This document shows positions 42,637 through 50,548 of a stretch of DNA of 64,000 nt, in pieces. Source of the stretch: Ruminococcus sp. (GTDB lineage: Bacteria > Bacillota > Clostridia > Oscillospirales > Ruminococcaceae); contig JAMPAO010000001.1 of NCBI GenBank assembly GCA_023667165.1, forward strand, positions 50,047 to 114,046, in the 5' to 3' direction. A program made the translations under genes and the position numbers. The notes below the pieces were generated by a model that saw only the letters and a program-made list of their open reading frames with translations, searched no databases and was not told the DNA's origin. The stretch's first letter is position 1. Each line of letters starts with the position of its first letter.

Positions 42637-43026
42637 TCAGTCAAAGAAGCCGTTTGTTTCCATATTGCCGTCTTTAAGCTCCTTGCCGCCCCTAAAGCTG
42701 AAATATGCGGCAATAAAATACAATATATCTCCAAAAACAGAAAATCCTGCCATAAAGTTAAGTACTCCCGTCATTGCACCCGCTTCTCCCAAAACTGAAA
42801 TTATCATTCCCTTGAAAAATATCATCAGCATGGCAAATCCTATGCTGAGAGCAGCGGCGATAATATATATCACAGCCGCCGCAGACGCCGTTCCCTTTTT
42901 GGAGCTGCTGTAGCATATCCATGAAGTTATTCCCGCTATTATGCCGAAAATATTCAGCGACGGTATAGACCAGATCAAAGCGACGGTTCCCGCTATCATT
43001 GCATTTCTAAGGTTTTTGTTCTTCAT
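42637..43026 (-). CDS. Small multi-pass membrane protein
   Basis: The 129-residue protein has about four membrane helices (ALIWSIPSLNIFGIIAGI, AAVIYIIAAALSIGFAMLM, and two later ones) separated by Ser/Lys-rich loops. It resembles DUF4064- or DUF308-like small membrane proteins only in layout, and I do not assign a family. It lies in the purine array between purM and purN, 15 nt before purN. GGAGATTTTGCA precedes the ATG. Confidence 0.6.
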   Translation of the reverse strand: MKNKNLRNAMIAGTVALIWSIPSLNIFGIIAGITSWICYSSSKKGTASAAAVIYIIAAALSIGFAMLMIFFKGMIISVLGEAGAMTGVLNFMAGFSVFGDILYFIAAYFSFRGGKELKDGNMETNGFFD

Positions 43027-43048
43027 TGCAAAATCTCCTCATAAAAGC

Positions 43049-43130
43049 ATACGGCTGTATACAGTTACAGCCGTATTAAGGCAATACCGCGCAAATCACG
43101 GCTAACGCCTCTGCGCGCGTTTTGCTTGCA
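43049..43130. repeat. Hairpin cluster with copy 2 of the 15-nt repeat
   Basis: ATACGGCTGTA (43049-43059) and TACAGCCGTAT (43066-43076) form a perfect 11-bp stem. It is followed by ATTAAGGCAATACCG (43075-43089), the copy of 22182-22196, and an imperfect inverted repeat of GCAATACCGCGCA with TGCGCGCGTTTTGC (43118-43131 side). The whole gap after purM is thus structured. No T-run makes it a clear terminator; it could be a processing site or a dispersed element. Confidence 0.45.
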
Positions 43131-43132
43131 TA

Positions 43133-44167
43133 TCAGCATATAATTACTCCCTCGTCGCTCTTTACAAGCTCACCCATAACATACGCCTTTTCGCCTGCCG
43201 CTTCTATGGCGGCAACAGCCTTGTCGGCGTCCGTTTTATCGACAACGGCGACCATGCCCACGCCCATATTAAAGGTATTGAACATATCTCTTTCGGGTAT
43301 CTTTCCCGTTTTTGCAATAAGTTCAAAAATAGGCAGTACCTCTACGGCATTTCTTTCGATCTTAGCTGAAATGCCGTCGGGCAGGCTTCGGGGAATATTC
43401 TCGTAAAAGCCGCCGCCTGTAATATGGCTCAAGGATTTGACATTTACCGTTTCAAGGAGCTGTGATACAGCTTTTACATATATTTTCGTGGGAGTAAGCA
43501 GGCACTCGCCCAGAGTAGTGCCGATATCCGACTGATGTCTTGCAAGATTCTGCTCGTTTACCGCAAACACCTTTCTTACAAGAGAAAAGCCGTTAGAGTG
43601 TACTCCGCTTGATCTTATGGCGATAACAGCGTCCCCGGGTTTCTGCTTTGACGGGTCGATTATTTTGTCCTTATCCACAACGCCTACCGTAAATCCCGCC
43701 AGATCGTATTCATCCTCCGGCATAAGTCCCGGATGCTCCGCCGTTTCGCCTCCGATAAGAGAACATCCGGCTTGAATGCAGCCCTCGGCAACCCCCGAAA
43801 CTATCTCTGCCGTCTTCTCGGGGATATTCTTCCCGCAGGCGATATAGTCAAGGAAAAACAAAGGCTTAGCTCCGCAGCAGATAACATCGTTTACGCACAT
43901 TGCAACACAGTCTATGCCCACCGTGCTGTGCTTGTCCATAATAAATGCCAGTTTTATTTTAGTACCTACACCGTCGGTACCGGAAACAAGGACAGGCTTG
44001 CTTATTCCTGTCAAATCAAGCTCGAATAATCCTCCGAAACCGCCGATACCCGACAAAGCTCCCTTTGTCATAGTCTTTGCAACATGAGCCTTCATCAGCT
44101 CCACCGCTCTGTAGCCGGCAGTAACGTCAACGCCCGCCTCCTTGTAGCTTTCGGAAAAACTGTTCAT
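43133..44167 (-). CDS. purM: Phosphoribosylformylglycinamidine cyclo-ligase (AIR synthetase)
   Basis: It closes the imidazole ring: FGAM + ATP to AIR, step 5. The 344 residues carry SYKEAGVDVTAGYRAVELMK at the start, SGTDGVGTKIKLAF (ATP/substrate loop), MCVNDVICCGAKPLFFLDY, GCSLIGGETAEHPG and THITGGGFYEN-like SHITGGGFYENIPRSL. The ATG at 44167 follows AAAGGAAGTCAGAT; the frame extends upstream without a start of quality. It follows purF after 145 nt, a gap that holds a possible terminator. Confidence 0.95.
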   Translation of the reverse strand: MNSFSESYKEAGVDVTAGYRAVELMKAHVAKTMTKGALSGIGGFGGLFELDLTGISKPVLVSGTDGVGTKIKLAFIMDKHSTVGIDCVAMCVNDVICCGAKPLFFLDYIACGKNIPEKTAEIVSGVAEGCIQAGCSLIGGETAEHPGLMPEDEYDLAGFTVGVVDKDKIIDPSKQKPGDAVIAIRSSGVHSNGFSLVRKVFAVNEQNLARHQSDIGTTLGECLLTPTKIYVKAVSQLLETVNVKSLSHITGGGFYENIPRSLPDGISAKIERNAVEVLPIFELIAKTGKIPERDMFNTFNMGVGMVAVVDKTDADKAVAAIEAAGEKAYVMGELVKSDEGVIIC

Positions 44168-44255
44168 ATCTGACTTCCTTTCATTTTTTGAAAATTGATT
44201 TTTCAAAGCTCTGCTTTATACTATTTTTACCCGATTTATACGGAGCTGCCTTTGG

Positions 44256-44311
44256 AAAAAAATGCTTCACCGGCTTCAGCCCCGGCATACGTTTCGCCGT
44301 CCGCATTTTTT
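44256..44311 (-). terminator. Possible terminator between purF and purM
   Basis: AAAAAAATGC (44256-44265) can pair with GCATTTTTT (44303-44311), enclosing a GC-rich inner segment with CCGG repeats. On the minus strand the stem ends in a T-run. The loop is long, so it may only reduce transcription of the downstream genes. Confidence 0.4.
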
Positions 44312-44312
44312 G

Positions 44313-45731
44313 TTACTTCTTTATCTTAAATTCAAATTTGTCCTTCGGAGTTTCTGCGGGAACAGGCGCGGGATATTCTCCCGTGAAGCAGCCTTTACAG
44401 AACCCGCATCGGGAATTTTCCGCGAGCTTACCCACCGAATCGACGCTTAGATAGCCTAAGCTGTCCACGCCTATCTCCTTGGCGATCTCCGGTACGGTCA
44501 TTTTACAGGCTATAAGATTTTCCTTGCTGTCAATGTCAGTGCCGAAATAGCAAGGACTTATGAACGGCGGACAGGAAATTCTCATATGTATTTCTTTAGC
44601 TCCCGCCTCGCGTATAAGATTGACCGTTCGGCGGCAGGTAGTTCCTCGGACAATGCTGTCGTCTATAAGTACAACACGCTTATCCCTGACGGTTTCCTTG
44701 ATAACGTTCAGCTTTATCCTTACGGAATCGGTTCTTTCCGATTGAGTGGGTTGTATAAACGTCCTGCCCACATATCTGTTTCTGATAAATCCGACTCCGT
44801 ACGGAATTCCCGAAGCGTTTGCAAATCCCAAAGCGGCGTCAAGACCGCTGTCGGGTACGCCTATGACAACGTCTGCCTCGCATGGGTGCTCCTTCCAAAG
44901 AAATTCCCCCGCTTTCATTCTTGCCTTATGAACGCCGGAACCCTCTATGACCGAATCGGGTCTTGCGATATAAACATATTCAAAAACGCATATATGAGGC
45001 TTGGGGTTTACATGAGTTTCAATGGAACGCATTCCGTTCTCGTCCATTATGACGATCTCCCCCGGGAGTACGTCCCTGACGAACTCCGCGCCTATACTGT
45101 CAAAGGCGCAGGTTTCGGATGCAACCGCGTAAGCGTCTCCCAATCTGCCTATCGAAAGGGGGCGAAATCCCACGGGATCTCTTGCTGCTATGAGCTTTTT
45201 GGGCGACATCACCACAAGGGAATACGCCCCCTGTATCTTGTCCATAGCCTTTTCCACCGCTTCCTCGATGGAAGCGCACACCAACCGCTGCTGAGTGACG
45301 GCATAAGAAATGACTTCGGTGTCGTTGGTGCTGTGAAATATCGCTCCGTTAAGCTCAAACTCCCTGCGCAGCTCAAAAGCGTTGGTAAGGTTTCCGTTAT
45401 GAGCGATCGCCATGGGACCTTTCATATGCCGCACCACCAACGGCTGAGCGTTGGAACGGTTTGAATTGCCCGTAGTTGAATATCTGACGTGACCTATGGC
45501 GATATTTCCTTCACCCAAAGAAGCAAGTCTGTCCTTATCAAAAACCTCGTGAACAAGTCCCAAGTCCTTGTAATGACTGAACACTCCCGAATCGTTTACT
45601 ACAATGCCGCAGGATTCCTGTCCCCTGTGCTGCAGAGCATATAAACCGAGATACGTCTGCATTGCCGCGTCGGTATCATTCGGACTGTATATGCCGAATA
45701 CGCCGCATTCATCATGTATTTTGCCGCTCAA
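44313..45731 (-). CDS. purF: Amidophosphoribosyltransferase (glutamine PRPP amidotransferase)
   Basis: It makes phosphoribosylamine from PRPP and glutamine, the committed step of the pathway. The 472 residues start MSGKIHDECGVFG, where Cys9 becomes the N-terminal nucleophile after propeptide removal. The phosphoribosyltransferase loop is VVLIDDSIVRGTT. Four cysteines placed as in the B. subtilis 4Fe-4S enzyme are present (HICVFEY, LIACKM, and CGFCKGC near the end), so it should be an iron-sulfur, oxygen-labile type. It follows a PurF paralogue by 6 nt. Confidence 0.95.
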   Translation of the reverse strand: MSGKIHDECGVFGIYSPNDTDAAMQTYLGLYALQHRGQESCGIVVNDSGVFSHYKDLGLVHEVFDKDRLASLGEGNIAIGHVRYSTTGNSNRSNAQPLVVRHMKGPMAIAHNGNLTNAFELRREFELNGAIFHSTNDTEVISYAVTQQRLVCASIEEAVEKAMDKIQGAYSLVVMSPKKLIAARDPVGFRPLSIGRLGDAYAVASETCAFDSIGAEFVRDVLPGEIVIMDENGMRSIETHVNPKPHICVFEYVYIARPDSVIEGSGVHKARMKAGEFLWKEHPCEADVVIGVPDSGLDAALGFANASGIPYGVGFIRNRYVGRTFIQPTQSERTDSVRIKLNVIKETVRDKRVVLIDDSIVRGTTCRRTVNLIREAGAKEIHMRISCPPFISPCYFGTDIDSKENLIACKMTVPEIAKEIGVDSLGYLSVDSVGKLAENSRCGFCKGCFTGEYPAPVPAETPKDKFEFKIKK

Positions 45732-45737
45732 ACGTCC

Positions 45738-47159
45738 TCATTCCTTTCCGTTCCAGCAATAGCTGCACAGCCTGCAAGCAGGAAGTCCGACAGCATTTAC
45801 GGTACCCTCAAGAGATTGAAATTCAAGAGATGTAAGGCTAAGACGGGAGCAGATCTCCGCTCTGAGCTTTTTGCCCCGCTCCGTACTCGAATCACTGTAT
45901 TCCTCTATGTACTTGACTCCCTCCGCACCTTCCAGCTCATCAATTATCTTTCTGGCGATAAGGTCAAGCTCGGAAGTGCTTCTTGAAAAATTAAGGTATT
46001 TGCAGCCGTACATTATGGGAGGACAGGCGGAGCGCATATGCACTTCCTTTGCGCCGTTGGAATACAGAAATTCAACCGTTTCCCTCATCTGTGTTCCCCT
46101 GACGATACTGTCGTCAACAAAAAGCAGTTTTTTACCCTCTATCAGCTCGTGAACGGGTATCAGCTTCATCTTTGCCACCTGGTTCCTCATGCTTTGGCTC
46201 TGAGGCATAAAACTGCGGGGCCAGGTAGGGGTATATTTGATAAATGGGCGTGCAAAGGGGATGCCGCTGCGGTTCGAATATCCTATGGCGTGGGGAATGC
46301 CGGAATCGGGAACTCCGCAAACGTAATCAACATCGGGCAGACTGCCGTTTTTAAGATCCGTTTCCGCCATTATCTCGCCGTTTCGCGCCCGCATGGTTTC
46401 TACGGTAACACCCTCGTAAATGGAGTTGGGATAACCGTAATATGTCCACAGGAAAGTACATATCTTCATCTCTGCATGACCCGGAGAAAGAGTTTCGCAG
46501 CTATCGGGCGTTATCTTAACTATCTCCCCGGGCAACAGTTCTCTGTATATCTCATATCCCAGTTTTTGGAAAGCAAATGACTCAAAAGAATAACAATATC
46601 CATCCTCACGCTTCCCTATAATGATAGGAAGTCTGCCCTCCCTGTCCCTGGCGGCGATAATGCCGTCCTCGGTAAGCACCATTAGGGACATGGTTCCCTT
46701 TATCTTTTCCTGCGCATATCTTATTCCCTCCACAAAACTGTTTTTTTGGGAAATAAGCGCGCCCACCAAGGAACTCGAATTTACCTTGCCGCTGCTCATT
46801 ACCTCAAAGCTGGCGGAACAGCCGTCGATCATCTCTCCCCTAAGCTCTTCGGAATTATTGATTATACCGATAGTACAGACAGCGTAAACTCCGAGCCTTG
46901 AACGCAAAAGTATGGGCTGAGGATCTGTATCGCTTATGCAGCCGATACAGAGATTACCCCGCATATTCTCCACGTCGTTTTCAAACTTGGTGCGGAAAGG
47001 AGAATTTTCAATACTGTGGATACTTCTTTGAAAACCCTGCTCGCTGTTAAAGGCAGTCAGTCCTCCCCGCTTTGTTCCCAGATGGGAATGATAATCAGTA
47101 CCGAAAAAAACATCGCTTATGCAGTCGTTTTTAGACGCTGCTCCGAAAAAACCACCCAT
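45738..47159 (-). CDS. PurF paralogue lacking the catalytic cysteine
   Basis: The 473-residue protein is similar to amidophosphoribosyltransferase along its length, but begins MGGFFGAASKNDC: the CGVFG of active PurF is replaced by GGFFG, so the glutaminase nucleophile is gone. The PRPP loop LLFVDDSIVRGTQM and the four cluster cysteines (ICTFLW, YGCKYL, ACRLCSYC) are kept. It may use free ammonia, act with the true PurF, or regulate it; similar paralogues occur in other anaerobes. Located between purC (3 nt) and purF (6 nt), it is surely co-expressed with both. Confidence 0.85.
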   Translation of the reverse strand: MGGFFGAASKNDCISDVFFGTDYHSHLGTKRGGLTAFNSEQGFQRSIHSIENSPFRTKFENDVENMRGNLCIGCISDTDPQPILLRSRLGVYAVCTIGIINNSEELRGEMIDGCSASFEVMSSGKVNSSSLVGALISQKNSFVEGIRYAQEKIKGTMSLMVLTEDGIIAARDREGRLPIIIGKREDGYCYSFESFAFQKLGYEIYRELLPGEIVKITPDSCETLSPGHAEMKICTFLWTYYGYPNSIYEGVTVETMRARNGEIMAETDLKNGSLPDVDYVCGVPDSGIPHAIGYSNRSGIPFARPFIKYTPTWPRSFMPQSQSMRNQVAKMKLIPVHELIEGKKLLFVDDSIVRGTQMRETVEFLYSNGAKEVHMRSACPPIMYGCKYLNFSRSTSELDLIARKIIDELEGAEGVKYIEEYSDSSTERGKKLRAEICSRLSLTSLEFQSLEGTVNAVGLPACRLCSYCWNGKE

Positions 47160-47162
47160 ATA

Positions 47163-47879
47163 TCATTCTCCGAAAATACGTTTCATCATTTCCTGATATG
47201 CTTCCTCTACTCCGCCCATATCCCGACGGAAACGGTCTTTATCCAGCTTTTCGTGGGTAGCGCTGTCCCAGAAACGGCAGGTATCGGGAGATATTTCATC
47301 GGCAAGGATTATATTGCCGTGAAATCTTCCGAACTCGATCTTGAAATCAATGAGGTCAATGTTATGCTCCTTAAAAAATTTGAGCATAAATGTGTTTACC
47401 GCAAAGGCATATTCGGAAATGGTATCTATCTCTTTCCGTGTTGCAAGTCCAAGACCCAAAGCATAATAATCGTTGATAAAAGGATCGCCGAGGTCGTCGT
47501 TTTTATAGGAAAACTCCAGCGTAGGCTGCTTCAAAGGAGTACCCTCCGCAATGCCCAGTTTTTTGGAAAAACTGCCTGCCGCAACATTTCTTACAATGAC
47601 CTCCAAGGGAACTATCTCCACTTTTTTGACCACTGTTTCCCTGTCGCTCAGCTCTTTCACCAGATGAGTGGGAATGCCTTCCTTTTCCAGCAGACCGAAC
47701 ATATAGTTGGTCATTTTGTTGTTTACGACGCCCTTGCCTCTGATAGTGCCTTTTTTCTCACCGTTAAAAGCTGTGGCGTCATCCTTGTAGTCCACGATAA
47801 CATAATCGGGGTCGTTGGTGGCAAACACCTTTTTTGCCTTGCCCTCGTAGAGCTGTTCGCCTTTGATCAAATTTTCCAT
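47163..47879 (-). CDS. purC: SAICAR synthetase
   Basis: It joins CAIR with aspartate using ATP, step 7. The 238 residues show [20 protein letters not shown] at the N-terminus (ATP site), [33 protein letters not shown] and [11 protein letters not shown], then [12 protein letters not shown], all typical of the family. The length is normal. It follows the HTH-methyltransferase gene and precedes the PurF paralogue by 3 nt. Confidence 0.95.
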   Translation of the reverse strand: MENLIKGEQLYEGKAKKVFATNDPDYVIVDYKDDATAFNGEKKGTIRGKGVVNNKMTNYMFGLLEKEGIPTHLVKELSDRETVVKKVEIVPLEVIVRNVAAGSFSKKLGIAEGTPLKQPTLEFSYKNDDLGDPFINDYYALGLGLATRKEIDTISEYAFAVNTFMLKFFKEHNIDLIDFKIEFGRFHGNIILADEISPDTCRFWDSATHEKLDKDRFRRDMGGVEEAYQEMMKRIFGE

Positions 47880-47921
47880 GATTTTTATCCTCCTTGGAAT
47901 TAAATGATTATTTTATTTGCC

Positions 47922-48761
47922 TTAAATATCCGAACCGTTTTCGGTAGGCTTGCGCGCTATAACAGCGTCCATGCAGTGCTTATGAGGCACGCCGCCGCTC
48001 ATACAGTCAAATACAGCTTCGCTGCAGCTATGTATCAGCCAGTCGCGGTAATATCCGAAAAGCTCACCGGATATCCAGTCGTAGCTCTTGCTGTCCTTAT
48101 CCGGCGGCACGGAAATAAACGGCTTTTTTACAAATACGTTCATAGCGTGTACCCCTCCCTCTGATGTATGAGCAAGGAAACTGCCGAATATCTCTCCCCG
48201 CAGCTCATTTGGGATAAAATGCAGTACTCCGGAGCAGAAGATAATGTCGAACTCGTTTTCCGGTCTGAAATCTCTCACATCGGCTCTGAAGAAATTCACA
48301 CATACCCTGTGCTTTTCAGCCAGCCGCTTTGCCTTTTCGATCCCCGTACGGGTAATATCGAATGCCGATACTTTATATCCGTTCTTGGCGAAAAATACAG
48401 CGTCCTTGCCCTCTCCGCAGCCGATATCCAAAAGTTTCAGCGGTCTTGCGGGAGGAAGCAGCTTCATTACCTCAAAGCACATTTCCGATGGCTCAACACC
48501 CCAGTAATACTCCTCGCGGTCATATCTGCTTTCGTAATCGCTGATTACCCTTTGCTGCGCGGCATACCCCAGAAGCTGATCTATGCTGCACCCGAAAACT
48601 CCCGCAATAAGGGGCAAAGCTGAAATATCCGGCAATGAAACACCGTTCTCCCACTTGGAAACGGCTTGAAAGGATACGTTCAGCCTGTCCGCAAGCTCCT
48701 CTTGCGTCATGGACATTTTTTTGCGCATATTATGGATATTCCTGCCAAAGCTATTATTCAT
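47922..48761 (-). CDS. XRE-type HTH fused to a SAM-dependent methyltransferase (TehB-like)
   Basis: Residues 5-62 are a Cro/CI-type helix-turn-helix (RKKMSMTQEELADRLNVS, then FQAVSKWENG). After a linker comes a methyltransferase domain with KLLDIGCGEGKDAVFFAKNG (motif I, 109-128) and FDIIFCSGVLHFIP (motif IV), similar to the TehB/Methyltransf group. The joint protein of 279 residues could be a regulator that senses S-adenosylmethionine, or an enzyme that controls its own gene. It lies between purE and purC. Start at 48761 with AAAGGA 9 nt upstream. Confidence 0.8.
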   Translation of the reverse strand: MNNSFGRNIHNMRKKMSMTQEELADRLNVSFQAVSKWENGVSLPDISALPLIAGVFGCSIDQLLGYAAQQRVISDYESRYDREEYYWGVEPSEMCFEVMKLLPPARPLKLLDIGCGEGKDAVFFAKNGYKVSAFDITRTGIEKAKRLAEKHRVCVNFFRADVRDFRPENEFDIIFCSGVLHFIPNELRGEIFGSFLAHTSEGGVHAMNVFVKKPFISVPPDKDSKSYDWISGELFGYYRDWLIHSCSEAVFDCMSGGVPHKHCMDAVIARKPTENGSDI

Positions 48762-48877
48762 AAAATACATTCCTTTCGGGTCAAAATATAAGCTTACAAT
48801 GTAATTATACCCTTTAGGAATAATCTCTGCAATAACCTGTCAGGAGAGTATGCCGATTTATTCAACCGTAAGTTGAG

Positions 48878-49372
48878 TTATAGGGAATTTACAGTTTCCT
48901 GCAATTTGGCGTTTTTTGCAATAACGCCCTCTATCATATCCCGCTTAGCCTTTTTAAGCTGCGCGGCAAGACCTTCATCGGACAGAGCGAGCATTTGTAT
49001 GGCAAGCAGAGCGGCATTTTTCGCCCCGTTTACCGCAACGGTGGCAACCGGGATGCCAGAGGGCATCTGAACCGTAGCCAAAAGAGCGTCCAGTCCCTCA
49101 AACGCTGATTTAATGGGAATACCTATAACGGGCAGTATGGTATGCCCCGCAATAACCCCCGCCAAATGGGCAGCCATTCCCGCAGCGCATATTATAACGC
49201 CGAAGCCGTCAGTCTCCGACTTTTCCGCAAACTCAGCCGCCATAGCGGGAGTGCGGTGTGCGGACATTACCCTTGCCTCCACGGGAACGCCGTACTTTTT
49301 CAGCTCGGCAATGCAGTCCTTGACAACGGGCAGATCGCTGTCCGAACCCATGATTACAGCAACTTTTTTCAA
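48878..49372 (-). CDS. purE: N5-carboxyaminoimidazole ribonucleotide mutase
   Basis: It turns N5-CAIR (or AIR with CO2) into CAIR, step 6. The 164-residue protein has VAVIMGSDSDLPVVKDC (phosphate loop), VMSAHRTPAMAAEF with the catalytic His, and AAGMAAHLAGVIAGHT. No purK is adjacent, so it might be a class II (CO2-using) enzyme as in some anaerobes; this cannot be settled by eye. It is the first gene of the purine array and follows a long leader with an intrinsic terminator. Confidence 0.93.
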   Translation of the reverse strand: MKKVAVIMGSDSDLPVVKDCIAELKKYGVPVEARVMSAHRTPAMAAEFAEKSETDGFGVIICAAGMAAHLAGVIAGHTILPVIGIPIKSAFEGLDALLATVQMPSGIPVATVAVNGAKNAALLAIQMLALSDEGLAAQLKKAKRDMIEGVIAKNAKLQETVNSL

Positions 49373-49402
49373 ATAACATCAGTCCTTTCCGTCCGGAAAC
49401 GT

Positions 49403-49457
49403 TAAAAAACAAAAACTGCGGAAGTATGAGCAGTCACTGCTGCACGACTCCACAGTT
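49403..49457 (-). terminator. Attenuator-like terminator in the purE leader
   Basis: On the minus strand AACTGTGGA (49457-49449) pairs with TTCCGCAGTT (49423-49414) around an inner AGCAG/CTGCT hairpin, then TTTTTGTTTTTT follows. It stands about 40 nt before the purE start, inside the transcript from the promoter at 49652, so it should control read-through into the whole array. Confidence 0.75.
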
Positions 49458-49607
49458 AAAAATGAGTGCAAAAATTCCGAGGCACCTTAAAGAACGCACC
49501 CGAGAAACATGACTATTAAGACTGCTTACCCTCAAAAGGGCTTTACGGAGCGGTTTTACGCCCATATGCAGCGGCATATCACAGTAAAAACAGCTTTTAA
49601 CGATCAC
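49434..49607 (-). CDS. Possible leader peptide (57 aa) in the purE leader
   Basis: A GTG at 49607 is placed 7 nt behind a perfect GGAGG (49619-49615). The frame runs 57 codons (VIVKSCFYCDMPLHMGV at the start) and ends with TGA inside the loop of the attenuator. A ribosome that reaches the stop would cover the 5' arm of the terminator stem, so translation could raise read-through. I recognise no protein family in it. It may be a regulatory leader ORF or chance; the well-placed ribosome site favours the former. Confidence 0.4.
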   Translation of the reverse strand: MIVKSCFYCDMPLHMGVKPLRKALLRVSSLNSHVSRVRSLRCLGIFALIFNCGVVQQ

Positions 49608-49651
49608 CGATATTCCTCCACAGAGAATTTGCACACATATTGCACATATAT

Positions 49652-49680
49652 ATTGTAACTTATTTCAGCATAAATTTCAA
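49652..49680 (-). promoter_or_regulatory. Promoter of the purine array
   Basis: On the minus strand TTGAAA (49680-49675) and TACAAT (49657-49652) have a 17-nt spacer. Start near 49645 gives a leader of about 270 nt before purE. Confidence 0.7.
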
Positions 49681-49728
49681 GTGTTTGAGGAAATTTTTTT
49701 GGCAAATAAAAAAATTAACAAATACCTC

Positions 49729-49756
49729 TTGCATTTTTTAGAAAATATGGTAAAAT
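49729..49756 (+). promoter_or_regulatory. Ferredoxin promoter
   Basis: TTGCAT (49729-49734) and TAAAAT (49751-49756) have a 16-nt spacer, about 50 nt before the ferredoxin start. It is divergent from the purine promoter. Confidence 0.6.
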
Positions 49757-49806
49757 AGATATATAGTGCAGTATCATGCACAGTTATTAAAGGAGGTACT
49801 TAAAAC

Positions 49807-49977
49807 ATGGCTTACAAAATTTCCGATGCCTGCATAAGCTGCGGCGCCTGCGCTGACGAATGTCCCGTAACCGCCATTTCCGAGGGAGAGGGCAAGTATG
49901 AGATCAACGCTGAAACTTGCATTGACTGCGGCACCTGTGCAGATGTTTGTCCCGTGTCAGCGCCTTCCGCTGACTGA
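49807..49977 (+). CDS. 2[4Fe-4S] ferredoxin, clostridial type
   Basis: A small electron carrier for reactions such as the hydrogenase and pyruvate:ferredoxin oxidoreductase. The 56 residues start MAYKISDACISCGACADECP and hold two CxxCxxCxxxCP clusters (the second is CIDCGTCADVCP), which is the classic clostridial ferredoxin layout and length. AAAGGAGGTACTTAAAAC precedes the ATG. It has its own promoter and terminator, thus it is monocistronic and probably strongly expressed. Confidence 0.95.
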   Translation: MAYKISDACISCGACADECPVTAISEGEGKYEINAETCIDCGTCADVCPVSAPSAD

Positions 49978-49990
49978 TAACGGCAATATT

Positions 49991-50020
49991 TAAAGCTCCC
50001 ATTCGGGGGCTTTATTTTTT
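49991..50020 (+). terminator. Terminator after the ferredoxin gene
   Basis: TAAAGCTCCC (49991-50000) pairs with GGGGGCTTTA (50005-50014), and TTTTTT follows. It overlaps the stop of the convergent gene at 50012. Confidence 0.8.
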
Positions 50021-50545
50021 TCTGCCAATCATTTTCACTATGCGATCCCTGTTGTATCTCTGCATAATTACAAACATCAAGTCAAACAATGCCCCGCATA
50101 TTGACGTTATAAGAAAGATACCGAAAGAGCCGAACCGTTTGGCGGCAATAACGGGTAAGAAGCTGAGTATTGCATTGGTTTTGTGAATCAGCTCGGACTG
50201 ACACATAGCCTGTGCTATCTCGTCCCAGCAATGTTCTTCGACCGAAAAGGCAGATGTATCATATGTAGGCATTTTGTCTTTCCATGACTTCACTCTCAAT
50301 AGCTTATACAGCTTTCTCTCCCATTTATGAATATTATACCGTTTTTTTGTATAATCCGTCTTATTTTTCATTATGAGGTTGTAAACATTACCCACCAGCA
50401 GCCTCATTCCAAGGTGATACGCCGTTGTACCGAAGGATATGACTAAGGTCAAAAATACGTCACTGTCAAAGCATATGAACAATATCGCTGTAATAACCGT
50501 AATTACAATGCTTATAAGGGTCAAAGCGTTCATTACCGCCGGCAT
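50012..50545 (-). CDS. Membrane protein, possibly CrtO-like acyltransferase family
   Basis: The 177 residues contain two hydrophobic regions near the N-terminus and one pair near the C-terminus. The middle stretch (RYNIHKWERKLYKLLRVKSW, then HCWDEIAQAMCQSELIH) resembles the small membrane proteins annotated as glycosyl-4,4'-diaponeurosporenoate acyltransferase, which have a similar His/Trp pair; the match is weak and a carotenoid role is not implied here. GGAGGTATGAGCT precedes the ATG and overlaps the stop of the alpha/beta hydrolase, so the two are co-translated. Confidence 0.5.
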   Translation of the reverse strand: MPAVMNALTLISIVITVITAILFICFDSDVFLTLVISFGTTAYHLGMRLLVGNVYNLIMKNKTDYTKKRYNIHKWERKLYKLLRVKSWKDKMPTYDTSAFSVEEHCWDEIAQAMCQSELIHKTNAILSFLPVIAAKRFGSFGIFLITSICGALFDLMFVIMQRYNRDRIVKMIGRKK

Positions 50546-50548
50546 AGC

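Noticed and set aside
43049..43076. 11-bp hairpin after purM as an intrinsic terminator
   Set aside because: The stem is perfect but no T-run follows on either strand, and the next gene starts within about 25 nt.
49380..49645. Known riboswitch (purine, PRPP, ZTP, THF) or T-box in the purE leader
   Set aside because: None of the conserved cores I know was found by eye; a covariance search would be needed to exclude a variant.
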